Shown here piece by piece: positions 1-6,233 of a stretch of 11,882 bases of DNA. The notes below the pieces were generated by a model. That model was not told the origin of the DNA and made no database searches. It worked only from the letters and a program-made list of their open reading frames with translations. How positions within the stretch are numbered: position 1 is the first letter of the stretch; every line of letters starts with the position of its first letter. This DNA is from Methanomassiliicoccaceae archaeon (GTDB lineage Archaea; Thermoplasmatota; Thermoplasmata; Methanomassiliicoccales; Methanomethylophilaceae), in contig WRNI01000033.1 in the NCBI GenBank assembly GCA_009776695.1, forward strand, positions 1-11,882, read 5' to 3'. A program made the translations under genes and the position numbers.

Positions 1-705
1 GTCGCTTTTCAGGGCGATCGAATGACCATCCCCTCCTGAGATCGCTGTCACACCGGTCAGAAAATTTATACCGTCGGTATCAAGCACCTGCACGGGCACG
101 TTGCTTGTATTGCCGGTGCCGCTGGTGCCGTCGCCCAGCTGGCCATAGTAGTTGAATCCCCATGCCCACACGGTGCCGTCGTCTTTCAGGGCGAAAGATT
201 GAGAATACGCTGCTGCAATTGCCGTCACGCCTGTCAGGCCGACTACCTGCACAGGTGCGTGACTGTAAGAGCCAGTGGTGCCGTTTCCAAGCTGACTGCT
301 GGAGTTGTATCCCCATGTCCATACGGTACCGTCGCTTTTGAGGACTACCGTGTGCCGATCCCCCGCCGCGATCGCAATAACATCGGACACATTTGGCACC
401 TGCACCGGCATTCTCCGAAGGCCGGCAGTGGTATCACCCAGCTGGGCATAAAGGTTCCAGCCCCACACAAAAACAGTGCCGTCGCTTTGCAGAGCGACAC
501 AGTGATCGGCCCCTGCCTCGACCGCGATGATATCGTCGCCCCATATCACCGGGGCGATGCCTCCTTTTTGATCATCTTCGTTACCGCCGCTGCCAAAAAA
601 GAACAATGCGGATGAGATCATTATGAACGCCACCGCCAATGCCGCCGCGACCATCGCAAAGTTCCTTCTCCCTTTTCCCGTCGGTCCCGCTCTGTCCGTT
701 GCCAT
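1..705 (-). CDS. RCC1-repeat surface protein, membrane-anchored at the N-terminus (partial, C-terminal part outside window)
   Basis: The reading frame stays open from an ATG at 705 to the window's left edge (235 codons). Residues 1-15 are polar with a GKGRR stub, 16-38 form one hydrophobic segment, and 39-50 are a Gly/Asp-rich linker ending in DQK. From about residue 58 RCC1-type repeats follow: each has a GxxHxxAL-like strand, SDGTVWxWG and QLG(D/N)GT. Three units and the start of a fourth are visible, so a beta-propeller of about seven blades is expected. In bacteria and archaea such propellers are usually extracytoplasmic or binding modules; the partner here is unknown. The ATG at 705 was chosen because GTGAT, matching the 16S 3' end, lies just upstream. 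The gene is divergent from the LRR gene at 946 and shares with it both the N-terminal pattern and a 15-base leader motif. Whether a C-terminal anchor exists cannot be seen. Family call is firm; role unknown. Confidence 0.88.
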   Translation of the reverse strand, partial: MATDRAGPTGKGRRNFAMVAAALAVAFIMISSALFFFGSGGNEDDQKGGIAPVIWGDDIIAVEAGADHCVALQSDGTVFVWGWNLYAQLGDTTAGLRRMPVQVPNVSDVIAIAAGDRHTVVLKSDGTVWTWGYNSSSQLGNGTTGSYSHAPVQVVGLTGVTAIAAAYSQSFALKDDGTVWAWGFNYYGQLGDGTSGTGNTSNVPVQVLDTDGINFLTGVTAISGGDGHSIALKSD

Positions 706-743
706 CTGTATCACTTTCCTCTCTTTTGCGCGCTGAAGCTATT

Positions 744-790
744 TCATCTCGCCGTTAATATATGTAACAGGGTTTATTTTATTTAATAAA
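744..790 (-). promoter_or_regulatory. Predicted promoter and start-proximal motif of the RCC1-repeat gene
   Basis: On the minus strand an A/T-rich TATA-like stretch (790 to 773) lies about 25-30 bases ahead of TTAACGGCGAGATGA (758 to 744). This motif is the same 15-mer found ahead of both LRR genes. Transcription probably starts within or next to it, giving a leader of about 45-50 bases to the ATG at 705. The exact TATA octamer is ambiguous because the whole stretch is A/T. Confidence 0.55.
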
Positions 791-827
791 ATGGTCTTTT
801 GGCTGTGCGCAGCATGTCTTAAAGCGC

Positions 828-945
828 GTTTTTAAGCGCGCCTTGAAAATGAACACTGTTTATATATGCGGAATATCCTTATTAACGGCGAGATGATACT
901 CACACAGATGAGTAACATGGTCGCAAATGATCAGGATGGTATCAT
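828..945 (+). repeat. Duplicated upstream region, copy 1 (of 2767-2884)
   Basis: These 118 bases align without gaps to 2767-2884 and end at the same distance from the start codon of the paralogous gene. By eye I count about 18 mismatches. The block around the TATA box (about 843-880) is identical, and divergence is concentrated at the far end and in the last 40 bases of the leader. The copies presumably arose with the gene duplication; the uneven conservation suggests selection on the promoter and the transcription-start motif. Confidence 0.85.
859..896 (+). promoter_or_regulatory. Promoter and start-proximal motif of the first LRR protein gene
   Basis: TATA box TTTATATA at 859-866. About 25 bases downstream, where archaeal transcription normally starts, lies TTAACGGCGAGATGA (882-896), shared with 2821-2835 and, on the minus strand, 744-758. 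The predicted leader to the ATG at 946 is about 58-60 bases, with a weak Shine-Dalgarno-like AGGATGGT at 933-940. The start site itself is inferred from spacing only. Confidence 0.7.
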
Positions 946-2679
946 ATGAGAACCGAAAAAGAAACGATCACAGCGAATACCGGCGGACGCCGGAGAACAA
1001 CCGTTTTTGCAGTGGCCGCCGCGTTGATATTATCTGCCGCGGCGTTACTGGTCTTTGCTTCGTCAGAACCGCAAGGCAATGACAGTGAAAACGAAAACGA
1101 TCAGAAATTGGGCTATACCGGCACGGGTGAGACATTCGAGGATTGGGACGGCCGGGAATATGAGATCATCTCTCTTCCGCCCGAAGGCACGGCAGCACTG
1201 ATCGACAATCACGGTCATGAAGAGATATTTGTGAGTATATGGGGAGCATACGCTGAGGCAGGTCCATATATGGGAGAATTTTTTACTCTTGTTGCCATCG
1301 GGGACGGTGCATTCGCCGGAGACGAATGGCTTGATTCCATTATGTTCCCCTACGTGACAGAGATCGGAGCGGGGGCGTTCGAGGGTTGTGAAAGGCTGCA
1401 GTGGGTCAACCTGGATTCGATAGAGCATATCGGAGATAATGCGTTCAAGGACTGCACGGCTTTGAAACGGTTCGTTGCCTATTCCGTCGCGACCTTCGGC
1501 GAGAATGTGTTCGAAGGATGCACTGCGCTCGATTCGGTGTCGGTGCCGTACGGAACGACCCTTAACGGGACCGGGCCGAACCCGTTCGTGATGAAGACCT
1601 ATTCTTACGGAGCATACGTCAGTGCAAGCTGGTCCTCAGATCATTCGTCAATGACTGCTTTTATACACCCACTGGCGGAAACACCGTACACGGCAATATT
1701 CATCAACGACGAGCTGCGCGTCATTGAGAAGCGCCCCTATATCTTCAGCACAGACATATTCTTTATTATCGACAACTTCTTCCTTTACAACTTTGAGCTC
1801 TACATCGAAGTTCGGCCGATGTATCAGCTGGAGATCCTAGATAACGGCACCGGCGATAACGTGGAGTTCTCGTACGTTGCGAAAGGTACTGTATTAGGGG
1901 GCGATGTGGTCCTTTCGGGCGTGGTATCCGAGAGCGTGTTCATTCCGGAAGGGTTTGATGTTACCGTGCAGTTGCTCCCGTCGGGGCCCGTGCATTTTGA
2001 TATTGACGCTGATAATACGGAGTATTACGGTTCGGATCCCAACGCATACAGCATAACGGGGTCGGCGGTCGCGATCGATGCCATTGACGGTGACATAAGC
2101 TTTTACGCAGACGCCGCCGAATATACGATAACGTATCACAACGTGAAGGGAACGAACGTCAACACTTTGACGTACACCGCGAAAGGCGATAACGGTGCGG
2201 ACATAGAACTGCTTGCTCCGGCGGACATACCCGCCGGGTACGAATGGGCAGGGTGGCTGGACGAGAACAGCGCCGCTGTAACAAAGATCGAAGCGGGAAC
2301 GATGGGCAACAGAACATTCACCGCATCATATGACCTTGCGACGTATTCGATAACATATCTTCGGTCGGGCGGCGATCTGGACGGCAACGCGGAAACATCG
2401 AACGCAACCTCATATGATGTTGAATCGGCCGTCATCTTTGCGAACCCCGGATCTGTCGAAGGTTACAGGTTCACGGGATGGTATGAAGATTCTTCGCGCA
2501 CATACGGGCTCGTTCCCGGCAGCACGGGCAACAGGACCGTCACCGCTGTGTACGAGGTCGATGGGGCCGCGGAGCCTCAGATAGTGTACAAACAATCATA
2601 CGCGTACGTCGCGGTGATCATAGCGATACTTTCGGTAATACTGCTTTCCGCGTACGTTCTGCTGCATAAAGAGAAATAA
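946..2679 (+). CDS. BspA-like leucine-rich-repeat surface protein with two InlB B-type repeats and a C-terminal membrane anchor
   Basis: 577 residues. A basic stub (GGRRR) and hydrophobic segment at about 18-39 act as signal or anchor, followed by an acidic linker ending in DQK. Residues about 117-203 hold BspA/TpLRR-type repeats of period 22, recognised by IGxxAFxGCxxL. Residues 204-390 are beta-rich and unassigned. Residues about 392-463 and 466-538 are two Listeria/Bacteroides repeats (YxITY..., GYxxxGW, GNRTxTAxY). Residues 553-572 are a membrane segment with a short basic tail, HKEK. The protein is therefore exported and held by its C-terminus, or by both ends if the first segment is not cleaved. 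BspA-like and InlB B-type domains are typical of adhesins in host-associated microbes, so binding to host or neighbouring cells is likely but unproven. It is followed by a hairpin terminator and a paralogue at 2885. The start is supported by the upstream alignment, which ends exactly at both ATGs. Confidence 0.9.
   Translation: MRTEKETITANTGGRRRTTVFAVAAALILSAAALLVFASSEPQGNDSENENDQKLGYTGTGETFEDWDGREYEIISLPPEGTAALIDNHGHEEIFVSIWGAYAEAGPYMGEFFTLVAIGDGAFAGDEWLDSIMFPYVTEIGAGAFEGCERLQWVNLDSIEHIGDNAFKDCTALKRFVAYSVATFGENVFEGCTALDSVSVPYGTTLNGTGPNPFVMKTYSYGAYVSASWSSDHSSMTAFIHPLAETPYTAIFINDELRVIEKRPYIFSTDIFFIIDNFFLYNFELYIEVRPMYQLEILDNGTGDNVEFSYVAKGTVLGGDVVLSGVVSESVFIPEGFDVTVQLLPSGPVHFDIDADNTEYYGSDPNAYSITGSAVAIDAIDGDISFYADAAEYTITYHNVKGTNVNTLTYTAKGDNGADIELLAPADIPAGYEWAGWLDENSAAVTKIEAGTMGNRTFTASYDLATYSITYLRSGGDLDGNAETSNATSYDVESAVIFANPGSVEGYRFTGWYEDSSRTYGLVPGSTGNRTVTAVYEVDGAAEPQIVYKQSYAYVAVIIAILSVILLSAYVLLHKEK
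2119..2565 (+). other. InlB B-type repeat cassette absent from the paralogue
   Basis: This segment encodes residues 392-540 of the first LRR protein: two tandem Listeria/Bacteroides repeats and a short linker. The second LRR protein aligns up to the end of ...FYADxxEYT and resumes at the C-terminal membrane anchor, so it lacks this block. The length difference (577 against 429 residues, 148 residues) equals the cassette. Gain in one copy or loss in the other cannot be told apart here. Confidence 0.7.
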
Positions 2680-2717
2680 CGTGCATGACTGCGTGACAGG
2701 CGAAACGGACGGCAAAC

Positions 2718-2747
2718 GGAGGCGGGCGCCTCCTTCCCCTTTTTATT
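2718..2747 (+). terminator. Hairpin terminator of the first LRR gene
   Basis: A 6-base-pair perfect stem GGAGGC/GCCTCC (2718-2723 with 2728-2733) with loop GGGC is followed by TTCCCCTTTTTATT. It lies 38 bases after the stop codon. The T-run suits archaeal termination, which depends mainly on U-tracts. Confidence 0.7.
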
Positions 2748-2766
2748 CTGCCAATTATAATGATAT

Positions 2767-2884
2767 GTTTTTGAACGCCGTTTGAAAATGAACACTGTTT
2801 ATATATGCGGAATATCCTTCTTAACGGCGAGATGATACTCATACGGAAGAGTAACGTCCTTACAAAAAATTAGGATGGTTTCAT
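2767..2884 (+). repeat. Duplicated upstream region, copy 2 (of 828-945)
   Basis: Second copy of the 118-base ungapped upstream block, ending at the ATG at 2885. Differences from copy 1 include loss of the GC-rich imperfect palindrome at its left end and a much altered 3' leader. Confidence 0.85.
2798..2835 (+). promoter_or_regulatory. Promoter and start-proximal motif of the second LRR protein gene
   Basis: TATA box TTTATATA at 2798-2805 and the 15-base motif TTAACGGCGAGATGA at 2821-2835, with the same spacing as in copy 1. AGGATGGT at 2872-2879 is the weak Shine-Dalgarno-like element before the ATG at 2885. Having its own promoter and a terminator ahead of it, this gene is likely transcribed separately from the first LRR gene. 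Confidence 0.7.
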
Positions 2885-4174
2885 ATGAAAAGCGAAAAAG
2901 AGGTGACCGGTGCGGACAATGCCGGCAAAGGCCGGAGAACGGCCGTTCTGGCACTGGCCGCCGTGTTTATATTGTCTGCCTCGGCGATGATGATGTTTGT
3001 TGCGTCAGGACCGCAAGGCAATGACAGCAGCGGCGGAAGCGGAGACGGAAGCGATCAGAAATTAGGGTATACGGGCACGGGCGAGACTTTCTATGACTGG
3101 TGCGGCCGTGAATATGAGGTCATATCCGCCCCGCCCGAGGGCACGGCGGCGATGATCGACAACCACGGCTATAAGGAGGGGTGGGTGAGCATCTGGATGA
3201 TAGAATCTGACTCAGGCTCATATGCGGGAGAATTATTCTACATCGTGGCCGTCGCGGACGGTGTGTTCGCCGGTGACGATGTGATCTATCATTTTGAGAT
3301 CCCGACCTTAAAAGAGATCGGCGATAACGCATTTGAAGGCTGTACAGATCTCGGATCGTTCCAGCTTGAATCAATAGAGCACATCGGAGAAGATGCGTTC
3401 AAAGGCTGCACGTCCCTGGTGTGGGCTGTCATAGGCGGTATCGCGACCATCGGCGATAACGCATTTGAAGGATGCAATGCGCTCGAAATTGTGTCGCTGC
3501 GGTACGGAACGTCCATCGACGGAAGCGGGATCGGGCCGTACGTGATGAAGGTCTATTTCGACGGAACGAGTCTTTCGGCCGGTCTGACTTCAGACTATTC
3601 AGTAAGCGTTTTCGCGTATGTATCACAGGAAACGCCGTTCGTGGCGATATTCGTCAATGATGAGATGCGCGTAATGGAATGGTATTGGTATACGGACATG
3701 TACTTCACTCCCTATGAGGCCAATAACTATGAGCTGTATATTGAATTTCGGGCAATGTATCGGGTGGAACTCGTGGATAACGATACCGGTGATAACATAG
3801 GGTTCTCATACGTTGCAGAAGGCCGTTCTATGACGGGCGGCGATGTCCTCGTCTCGGGCGTGGCTTCCGAGGCGGCATACATACCGGAAGGGTTTGATGT
3901 TACCGTGCGGCCGCTCCAGCTTGAACCTGGATATCTGTTCGGCATTGACTCCGATAACGTCGAATATCAAGGTTCTGATCCTAACGCATACGTCATAACG
4001 GGACCGTCAGCCTCGGTCGATGCCATTGACGGTGATATAAAGCTGTACGCCGACGGCTTCGAGTATACGACAGGAACAGTTTCCGAACGATCGATCCCGT
4101 ACGTCCCGGTGATCCTGGCGGTCTTCTTGCTCGTACTGCTCTTTGCGTATGTGCTGGGCAAGAAGCAATACTGA
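2885..4174 (+). CDS. BspA-like leucine-rich-repeat surface protein, shorter paralogue
   Basis: 429 residues, clearly paralogous to the protein at 946-2679 over nearly its whole length. A GKGRR stub and hydrophobic segment (about 18-41) are followed by a Gly/Ser/Asp linker ending in DQK. BspA/TpLRR repeats of period 22 lie at about 123-207 (IGDNAFEGCxxL, IGEDAFKGCTSL, IGDNAFEGCNAL). Residues 208-395 are the same beta-rich region as in the paralogue. A membrane segment at about 405-424 ends in the basic tail GKKQY. It lacks the two InlB B-type repeats. Role is probably surface display or adhesion, inferred from the family. The terminator at 4208 closes the unit. Predicted extracellular residues are acidic and rich in Gly, Ser, Asp and aromatics. 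Confidence 0.9.
   Translation: MKSEKEVTGADNAGKGRRTAVLALAAVFILSASAMMMFVASGPQGNDSSGGSGDGSDQKLGYTGTGETFYDWCGREYEVISAPPEGTAAMIDNHGYKEGWVSIWMIESDSGSYAGELFYIVAVADGVFAGDDVIYHFEIPTLKEIGDNAFEGCTDLGSFQLESIEHIGEDAFKGCTSLVWAVIGGIATIGDNAFEGCNALEIVSLRYGTSIDGSGIGPYVMKVYFDGTSLSAGLTSDYSVSVFAYVSQETPFVAIFVNDEMRVMEWYWYTDMYFTPYEANNYELYIEFRAMYRVELVDNDTGDNIGFSYVAEGRSMTGGDVLVSGVASEAAYIPEGFDVTVRPLQLEPGYLFGIDSDNVEYQGSDPNAYVITGPSASVDAIDGDIKLYADGFEYTTGTVSERSIPYVPVILAVFLLVLLFAYVLGKKQY
3317..3471 (+). repeat. Near-identical LRR units inside the second LRR gene
   Basis: A 23-base block at 3317-3339 recurs exactly at 3449-3471, 132 bases (two 22-residue repeats) downstream. It encodes the IGDNAFEG core of the first and third repeats, while the middle repeat differs (IGEDAFKG). 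DNA-level identity between alternate units suggests recent duplication or gene conversion within the array. Confidence 0.75.
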
Positions 4175-4207
4175 CGAAAGGACTCGACAGACGAGAGAAC
4201 AGCAAAC

Positions 4208-4230
4208 GGGGGTTGTCCCCCTTCCTTACC
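4208..4230 (+). terminator. Hairpin terminator of the second LRR gene
   Basis: Stem GGGGG/CCCCC (4208-4212 with 4217-4221), loop TTGT, then a pyrimidine-rich run. It is preceded by GCAAACGG, also present ahead of the terminator at 2718, so the two terminators probably descend from one another. Shorter stem and poorer T-run than the first copy. Confidence 0.55.
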
Positions 4231-4280
4231 ATTTTCATTCCGTTCATTTTGTTCCGGATTTGCACGTTGCGGTATCAATG

Positions 4281-4288
4281 TTTATATT
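4281..4288 (+). promoter_or_regulatory. TATA box of the PAPS-reductase-like gene
   Basis: TTTATATT lies about 25-30 bases ahead of the ATG at 4314, so transcription should start at about 4309-4311 and the mRNA would be leaderless or carry only a few bases. A GGAG at 4304-4307 could act as a Shine-Dalgarno element only if transcription starts further upstream. Confidence 0.55.
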
Positions 4289-4313
4289 GTGCGCATGTCT
4301 CACGGAGAACCGT

Positions 4314-6233
4314 ATGGCAGCCGTGAGATTGGGAAAGAATCATCTGAGATGGTGCTCCGTCTGCAACCTGCCTGTTCTTGAGGATACCGTCTGCTCGGTT
4401 TGCGGCAACGGTACGGAAGAGGTTGATGTCACTCCTCCCGGAGATGTGAGACCGGCGTTCCCGCACGATATCGAATTGATAAAAAAATTGACGGACGAAC
4501 AGTTCGGATACGGTTCCGGTGATGCGCTGCTGCCGGACGGTCAGATAGTATTACTGAACAAGGCGCCGTCGCTGGACAGGATGGACGAGATCATCATAAA
4601 CGGACGCACCGTGGCGAGCATCCGTTATGATATCGGAAGCGGCTGGAAACTGCTCAACAGGATGCAGAGCGCAATGCGTATCGAGAAAGTGATGACAAAG
4701 GGTTATGTTATATGCGATCTGAGCGCCGTGAGATTCATAAGGGAAAGCAAGAACCTGATGGTCCCCGGGGTCGCTGACGTGCATCCGGACGTAAAGGAAG
4801 AGGACGAGGTCATTATTGCCGACACAGAAGGGAACGTCATCGCGACGGGACTGGCAAAGATGTCCGCCGCCGATATGCTGCGTAATGAAAAAGGGCTTGC
4901 CGTGAAAACGAAATGGACCAAGCCGGAAGAGCTTATCATCAGTGATAAAAAAGTTACATGGGATGACGCCGTTTCCGCCAACGTGCCTGTGCTCACCAGA
5001 AGGAAAAATGAAGCTGTTGCATTCATAAACAGCACCATCGAAAAGAATGATGTTCCCGCGGTGGTCTCATTCTCCGGCGGGAAGGACAGCCTTGCCACTT
5101 TATTGTTAACGATGGACGCCGGCCGTAAGCTTCCCGTCCTTTTCATCGATACCGGCCTTGAGTTCAGCGAGACCGTCGAACATGTTCACGATACCGCAAG
5201 AACGTATGATCTTGAGCTCATCGAAGAGAAGGCGCCGGTTGACGCCTTCTTCGGCAATGTCATACAATTCGGCCCTCCGGCGAAGGATTTCAGATGGTGC
5301 TGCAAAACAAACAAGCTGGGACCGACCGTCAACGCGATACTCAAGAATTTTCCTGACGGCGTATTATCGTTCATAGGCCAGAGAAAATATGAATCGGAAG
5401 CAAGACATTCAAAACCGCGCGTATGGACGAATCCCTGGACGCCCGGGCAGACAGGCGCCTCTCCCATTCAGAGCTGGAACTCACTGCATGTGTGGATGTA
5501 CATCTTCTGGAAAAAGGCCGAGTACAACGTATGGTATACGAAAGGATTGGACAGGATAGGCTGTTTCCTCTGTCCCGCGTCAGACCTTGCTGAGCTTGAT
5601 ATCATAAAAGAGAACAGCAGATATGAACAGTGGGATTCGTATCTTAACGAATTCTCATCGTCCCGCAAACTGCTCGAAGAATGGAAAAGATTCGCGTTAT
5701 GGAGATGGAAGAGGGCACCGCAGTCGATAAAGGACGAGATATTACGGATCACCGGAAAAGATATCGGCGAGCTGGTAAAACAGACGGTGAGATCGGAAGG
5801 CCCGCTTTTCCTCAAGATACAGGACGGATATTCACCGTGCGTACTCGGTCTGAGCGTCGAAGGCGCCGTATCACGTTCCGTCAATATTGAAAAACTGAGA
5901 GGTCTGGCGCACATCCTTGGAAAGGATGTTTCCGTGGACGCTGACGGCCAATGGCTGAGCGTCAATAACGTTACGGTGTTCGGGGAAGGCTCCGTCATTT
6001 CCAAAGGATCGGATGAAAAAAGGGTCCGTGATGCGATGAAGAATATGTTCAGTCTCATCGTCAGGTCGGAGCAGTGCGTCGGATGTTCGTTATGCGTAGC
6101 GAGATGCCCTCAGAACGCATTGTCGCTGAATAACGGCGTCATATCTTTGGATCCGGACAAATGCACACAATGCGGTAAATGCCTTGACAAATGTCCTGCG
6201 GTAAGCTTCAGGGACGAGGAATTCGCGATGTAA
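4314..6233 (+). CDS. PAPS/APS reductase-family PP-loop protein with zinc ribbon, PUA-like and ferredoxin domains
   Basis: 639 residues. Domains in order: zinc ribbon (C14xxC17, C27xxC30); a region ending in a PUA-like domain (about 124-200); PP-loop adenylate-binding domain with SGGKDS at 254-259 and FIDTGLEF at 277-284; a CC pair at 329-330 and C417xxC420, spaced as in the [4Fe-4S] signature of APS reductases; an uncharacterised stretch (about 490-580); and a ferredoxin domain with two CxxCxxCxxxCP motifs (C588-C598, C617-C627). This matches a COG0175 archaeal family common in methanogens whose substrate is not settled. The usual C-terminal catalytic cysteine motif of CysH (ECGLH-type) is not seen, so simple APS/PAPS reduction is doubtful. 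The PUA-like domain raises RNA sulfuration or another nucleic-acid substrate as an inference. The open frame extends upstream to 4143, but that part overlaps the LRR gene and precedes the TATA box, so the ATG at 4314 was chosen. Confidence 0.87.
   Translation: MAAVRLGKNHLRWCSVCNLPVLEDTVCSVCGNGTEEVDVTPPGDVRPAFPHDIELIKKLTDEQFGYGSGDALLPDGQIVLLNKAPSLDRMDEIIINGRTVASIRYDIGSGWKLLNRMQSAMRIEKVMTKGYVICDLSAVRFIRESKNLMVPGVADVHPDVKEEDEVIIADTEGNVIATGLAKMSAADMLRNEKGLAVKTKWTKPEELIISDKKVTWDDAVSANVPVLTRRKNEAVAFINSTIEKNDVPAVVSFSGGKDSLATLLLTMDAGRKLPVLFIDTGLEFSETVEHVHDTARTYDLELIEEKAPVDAFFGNVIQFGPPAKDFRWCCKTNKLGPTVNAILKNFPDGVLSFIGQRKYESEARHSKPRVWTNPWTPGQTGASPIQSWNSLHVWMYIFWKKAEYNVWYTKGLDRIGCFLCPASDLAELDIIKENSRYEQWDSYLNEFSSSRKLLEEWKRFALWRWKRAPQSIKDEILRITGKDIGELVKQTVRSEGPLFLKIQDGYSPCVLGLSVEGAVSRSVNIEKLRGLAHILGKDVSVDADGQWLSVNNVTVFGEGSVISKGSDEKRVRDAMKNMFSLIVRSEQCVGCSLCVARCPQNALSLNNGVISLDPDKCTQCGKCLDKCPAVSFRDEEFAM

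Noticed and set aside
199..615. 138-codon open frame on the plus strand
   Set aside because: It lies antisense within the RCC1-repeat gene, whose minus-strand translation shows clear repeats; no recognisable protein features.
821..844. GC-rich imperfect palindrome (821-828 with 837-844) in the divergent intergenic region
   Set aside because: Seven pairs with one mismatch around GCGC; it is lost in the otherwise conserved second copy at 2767-2884, so no function is claimed.
4143..4313. 57-residue N-terminal extension of the PAPS-reductase-like protein
   Set aside because: It overlaps the end of the second LRR gene, crosses its terminator hairpin and precedes the TATA box at 4281; the zinc ribbon begins only after the ATG at 4314.
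5468..6058. 196-codon open frame on the minus strand
   Set aside because: It is antisense to the PP-loop and ferredoxin-linking region of a well-supported gene; Ser-rich with no motif.
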